Both the position numbers and the translations under genes were made by a program. Shown in pieces: positions 31,113 through 34,035 of a stretch of DNA of 34,035 bases. The stretch lies in assembly GCA_964443275.1 (NCBI GenBank), contig CAYUCE010000018.1, positions 1 through 34,035 of the forward strand. Direction: 5' to 3'. The stretch is from CAYUCE01 sp964443275. Its GTDB lineage: Bacteria; Bipolaricaulota; Bipolaricaulia; CAYUCE01. The notes beneath the pieces are model-generated. The model ran no database searches, had not been told where the DNA came from, and saw nothing but the letters and a program-made list of their open reading frames with translations. Position 1 is the first letter of the stretch. Each line of letters opens with the position of its first letter.

Positions 31113-32573
31113 ATGAATAAAATATATGGTTATATAGCTATGGCCCGCCCCCCATTTCATCTGGTCGGGGTCCTACCCTTTGTTCTGGGGGCGATCTTCA
31201 TCATGCTAGCCACCTATTGCGGGGGCGAATATTGGGATTATCAAGAAGATCATCTATCCAAAGAAGAAGGTAAAAGCAAATTTGCAGGCGGATCCGGGGT
31301 TATTCCAGGGGGGATTTTGCCTCGCAAGTCCGCATTCTATGCTTCCCTTATCAGCCTTAGTATTGCTGTAGTAATCGGTTTCATTTTGCAGTTTCCGCTA
31401 CACTCCGGCGTTTTGACCTTACCTCTAGGTACAGTTGGGGCATTGGGCGGCTTTCTGTATTCGGCCAGACCGGTTCGTTGGGTAAAAAGGGGTCTGGGAG
31501 AATTATGGATCGCCTTTTGCTACGGTTGGTTAACCGTGGCTGCAAGTTACTATCTTCAAACCTCAAACCAGCTTACTACTAAAGAAGGCAAGAGACTGTT
31601 AGACCAGCTTGCGGAGATCGATGATTTCCGTATGGTGGCTTTCACCGGCGGTGAACCACTTAAAAGAGCCGATTTTTTCGAATTACTTACCCATTCAAAA
31701 TCATTAGGATTTGAAAATACTATAGCAACCAACGCGACCTTGATCAACGATCCGATGGCAAGAAAGCTTAAAAAATGTGGGGTGGCTATAGCAGCGGTCA
31801 GTCTGGACGGCGTTGACCCAAAAACCCACGACTATGTCCGCGGAGTCCCAGGTGCTTTTGAAGCGGCGCTGCGAGGGATAAAATCACTTCGAAAAGCCAG
31901 CATACTAATTCAGATTAACATTACGGTCATGCACTGCAATGTCAGGCAGACTCGGCAACTTTTAAATTTGGCCGACCAGCTTGGTTCAGGAATCATCCTT
32001 GCCTATCAATTAGTAGCAGTGGGTAGGGGAAGGAAAATATCCGCTGCTGCCCTGGATAGGACAAGCAACGAACTATTCATCCGCTCGCTTATAGACTCAC
32101 AAAAGAGAAACGGTGCAGTCATCGAACCGGTAGCTGGAACTCAGTACTGGCCGCTTTTGCTGGAAGATATAAAATTTAGGAATGGGAAACTATTGGGCCT
32201 GGCCGAGAAATTGTTTCACGGCTGCTCTGCGGGAAGAGGATTTGTGTACATAAAACCGGGCGGTCAAGTATGGCCTTGCCCATTTGTCGAGGTGGATTGC
32301 GGTAACCTGCGCCATGAGGATTTCTCCAAAATTTGGTTTTCTTCGACCGTTTTTAACAAGCTTAGAAACCGTGAACAGTTTCTGCAAGGTAGTTGCAGAG
32401 ACTGCAAATACATAAATCTTTGTGGAGGCTGCCGGGGTAGAGCATTGGCAACTAGTGGCAACTATCTGGCCGAGGCCCCGCTTTGCTTTATCAGAGATAA
32501 AAATAAGCAGGCAACTGAAATCAGTTCCAGCAAAAGTTTGTCCTATTTTACCATGGATGGGAAATTGGAGTGA
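31113..32573 (+). pseudogene. UbiA prenyltransferase / radical SAM-SPASM deletion chimera
   Basis: One 486-codon open frame joins pieces of two genes. Residues 1-27 are the UbiA N-terminus (MARPPFHLVGVLPFVLGA). About 30 residues expected next are missing, and the frame continues IFIMLATYCGGEYWDYQEDH (first Asp-rich prenyl diphosphate motif) to FCYGWLTVAASYYLQT near residue 150. The second half of UbiA, with its second Asp-rich motif, is absent. From about residue 153 (TTKEGKRLLDQLAEID, FTGGEPLKRADF) the frame is a radical SAM protein of the AhbD/NirJ-like SPASM type, complete to its C-terminal cysteines (CRDCKYINLCGGCRGRA) but lacking the N-terminal CxxxCxxC that binds the SAM cluster. Neither half should be catalytically active. 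Absence of frameshifts suggests recent in-frame deletions or an assembly join. Confidence 0.75.
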
Positions 32574-32577
32574 AGAT

Positions 32578-32793
32578 ATGAATGAAAGCAACTCTCTTTT
32601 TTCTTTGACCTCCTCAGGTAATTTGGAGCAGAAAATATGGGGATATAAAAGCAAGGTCGATGATTTTATTGCCGGCCAACTTGCCGAAATGGATCCGGAA
32701 CTATACTCGATAATTAACTATATCTTGGAAGGCGGCAAAAGAGGATTCCGCATTTCACACACTTTAGGTACTCACCTTCAAGGCAAGGGTTGA
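32578..32793 (+). pseudogene. Polyprenyl synthetase, N-terminal fragment
   Basis: A 71-codon frame starting ATG four bases after the chimera's stop. Residues about 17-55 (LEQKIWGYKSKVDDFIAGQL, ELYSIINYILEGGKR) match the N-terminal helices of trans-polyprenyl diphosphate synthases, which end in the substrate-binding GGKR(L/I)RP. After GGKRGFRI the similarity stops, and the two DDxxD motifs of an active enzyme (about 300 residues) are absent. The remnant sits next to UbiA sequence, which uses polyprenyl diphosphates, so the set was probably one isoprenoid/quinone-type cluster. Confidence 0.7.
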
Positions 32794-32872
32794 TATATCC
32801 AAGGATGGGCAACCGTCAAGCTTGCGTTACACACAAGTTATGAGGATAATTTGTAGGGTGTAGGGGGAGTAA

Positions 32873-32998
32873 TATAAAAAGGTCTTAGATCAATTCAATA
32901 TATCGTCCAAGATACCGGAGGGAAATGACTCTCCACTCCCTACTTTGGACTCTACAAGACTGCTGGCTAGGGCGGCCATAAAAGAAGGTGTTAAGTAG
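32873..32998 (+). pseudogene. Unidentified C-terminal gene remnant
   Basis: After a TAA at 32870-32872 the frame reads 41 codons, including KVLDQFNISSKIPEGNDSPL and LDSTRLLARAAIKEGVK before TAG. It looks like real coding sequence (balanced residues, amphipathic end) with no start codon and no ribosome-binding site. I do not recognise the parent family. Confidence 0.35.
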
Positions 32999-33003
32999 TA
33001 AAA

Positions 33004-33510
33004 ATGGGTATAAGAGAGGTAAAACTATTAGGTAGTCCGGTACTGCGAGAAAAATCAAAGCCGATAAGCAACTTTCAGGACTCTAAATTTAAATCAATCT
33101 TAGAAGACCTCCGTGACACATTCCTTCATTTGCGAAGTGAATATGGAATGGGAAGAGCCATAGCCGCCCCTCAAATCGGTTACTTAGATCAAGTGATATT
33201 TTACAATTTAAAGGAAAGTTCCTTTTACATGATCAACCCGGAGATAACTTACAAGAGCGAGAAAAAATTTGAGGTTTGGGATAGTTGCTTTTCTTTCAAA
33301 CTGGCTTTTTTTGTGAAGGTTAATCGGTACCAAGAAATCCAAGTCAAATTCCAAAATGAATCTGGTGAAAAGCAGGTGATGGATGTTACCGATGACCTCT
33401 CAGAGCTATTCCAGCATGAAATCGACCACTTGCACGGTGTATTGGCAACCGATCACTGGGTCTCACCCAAAGATATCCTGATGAGAGAAGAATGGGAAAG
33501 ACGATTTTAA
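33004..33510 (+). CDS. def: Peptide deformylase-like protein
   Basis: This 168-residue protein has all three deformylase motifs: GMGRAIAAPQIG (motif 1, residues 48-59, with Gln57), DSCFSF (motif 2; metal ligand Cys95, where EGCLS is usual) and FQHEIDHLHG (motif 3; His138, Glu139, His142). The metal ligands and catalytic Glu are therefore intact. Deformylases remove the formyl group from new proteins. Motif 1 has RAI where active deformylases usually read G(L/I)AAPQ, and motif 2 is altered, so it belongs to a divergent branch. It is not next to fmt or other translation genes but inside a decayed region; no clear ribosome-binding site is visible. It may be a second, specialised copy. Confidence 0.75.
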   Translation: MGIREVKLLGSPVLREKSKPISNFQDSKFKSILEDLRDTFLHLRSEYGMGRAIAAPQIGYLDQVIFYNLKESSFYMINPEITYKSEKKFEVWDSCFSFKLAFFVKVNRYQEIQVKFQNESGEKQVMDVTDDLSELFQHEIDHLHGVLATDHWVSPKDILMREEWERRF

Positions 33511-33679
33511 TTTTTTAGACGCTCCTTAACCGTAAGCTAAAGACTATTATCCCCGCTGCAGAGCCAAACTCGACTTTATCGATCTCTGGGAATTCGAGGG
33601 TCGCTTTTCAATAAAAAGATACTTTGGCCATACCGTCCGGATTAGTTATACATGGATTTTTCAAATAAGCAAATCCCAC
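33511..33679. other. Spacer without recognisable gene
   Basis: 169 bases between the deformylase-like gene and the iron-sulfur protein stub on the other strand. I see no RNA gene or clear terminator. Confidence 0.5.
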
Positions 33680-33991
33680 TTACCCATAACCTCCCCCCCT
33701 CCCTTCAAACAAAATTTTCAAGTTACGCGGAATGACATCAATCCAATTCAACAAATCATGCGCTTCCAGTTTTGTTACCGTTTCCTTGGGGATCTGATCG
33801 GCTGATGCTCCTTGCACAAGTAATGCTGTTTCCTTTGATGAGAATTCCGCTCCATCCTCGATATACTCCAAGAAATCGCTATTCTCGGGGCAAATCCTTT
33901 GACAATGCATACACCCAACCAAGCAATTATGCCATGAAACCTCAATCCAGGCTGGAAAAGGTATGTCTCCAGACCGTTCGTTATCCCAACT
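33680..33991 (-). pseudogene. C-terminal remnant of a QueG-like double [4Fe-4S] protein
   Basis: The minus-strand frame is open from 33991 (an in-frame TGA lies at 33992-33994) to the stop at 33680. It reads NERSGDIPFPAWIEVSWHN, then CLVGCMHCQRICPENSDFLE, FSSKETALLVQG and a C-terminus DVIPRNLKILF. The CxxxCxxCxxxCP cluster motif and flanking words are those of the second half of epoxyqueuosine reductase/4Fe-4S double-cluster proteins. The N-terminal two thirds, including the first cluster, do not continue past the stop. No start codon with a ribosome-binding site is evident, so it is a truncated remnant. Confidence 0.65.
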
Positions 33992-34035
33992 TCACCCCCC
34001 TCCCTTTCGTCCTAATTCGCTTACTAACAGGGTTT

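Noticed and set aside
31113..32573. A genuine bifunctional prenyltransferase-radical SAM enzyme
   Set aside because: Each half lacks essential parts: the second Asp-rich half of UbiA and the CxxxCxxC cluster motif of radical SAM. Loss is a better reading than a designed fusion.

Overview
This is one continuous, gene-dense bacterial segment of moderate GC content. The minus strand from about 12.0 kb down to 2.9 kb carries the classic translation/transcription block: tRNA-Thr(TGT), tRNA-Tyr(GTA), tRNA-Thr(GGT), tuf, rpmG, tRNA-Trp(CCA), secE, nusG, rplK, rplA, rplJ, rplL, rpoB. The host looks like a strictly anaerobic, deep-branching bacterium: it has a flavodiiron protein, an Etf-linked FAD dehydrogenase and a NusG carrying a large Thermotoga-type insertion. 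I cannot assign a phylum from the sequence alone.

Layout: 1-2.9 kb (plus) holds the end of etfB, then etfA and a GlcD-type dehydrogenase, an operon resembling electron-bifurcating/confurcating lactate dehydrogenase modules. It converges on rpoB with only 4 bp between stop codons, and rpoC is not next to rpoB. At 12.2-16.5 kb are a PrsW-like membrane protease, the tldD-tldE protease pair and a small Cys-rich DUF6485-type protein. At 16.5-21.4 kb (minus) is a likely operon tatA - sucC - secreted S55-like peptidase - murF. At 21.5-24.7 kb are an HD-domain phosphohydrolase and the pair flavodiiron protein - acyl-ACP thioesterase. At 25-30.7 kb (plus) are a second S55-like peptidase, a NatAB-type ABC exporter, an ornithine cyclodeaminase/alanine dehydrogenase family enzyme and an hsp20 gene under a perfect CIRCE operator.

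From 30.8 kb to the end the DNA looks decayed: the C-terminal stub of an ABC-2 permease, a UbiA prenyltransferase with an internal deletion fused in frame to a radical SAM/SPASM protein that has lost its cluster-binding cysteines, the first 70 residues of a polyprenyl synthetase, an unrecognised C-terminal tail, an apparently intact atypical peptide deformylase and the C-terminal stub of a QueG-like iron-sulfur protein. This suggests past loss of an isoprenoid/quinone-type gene cluster.

Most worth a second look: the separation of rpoB from rpoC; natural substitutions in the rifampicin pocket of RpoB; the NusG insertion; a G-quadruplex motif that competes with a 17-bp imperfect inverted repeat between rplA and rplJ; two S55 peptidases whose catalytic Ser motif precedes the His motif, reversed relative to SpoIVB; and the UbiA/radical SAM deletion chimera.
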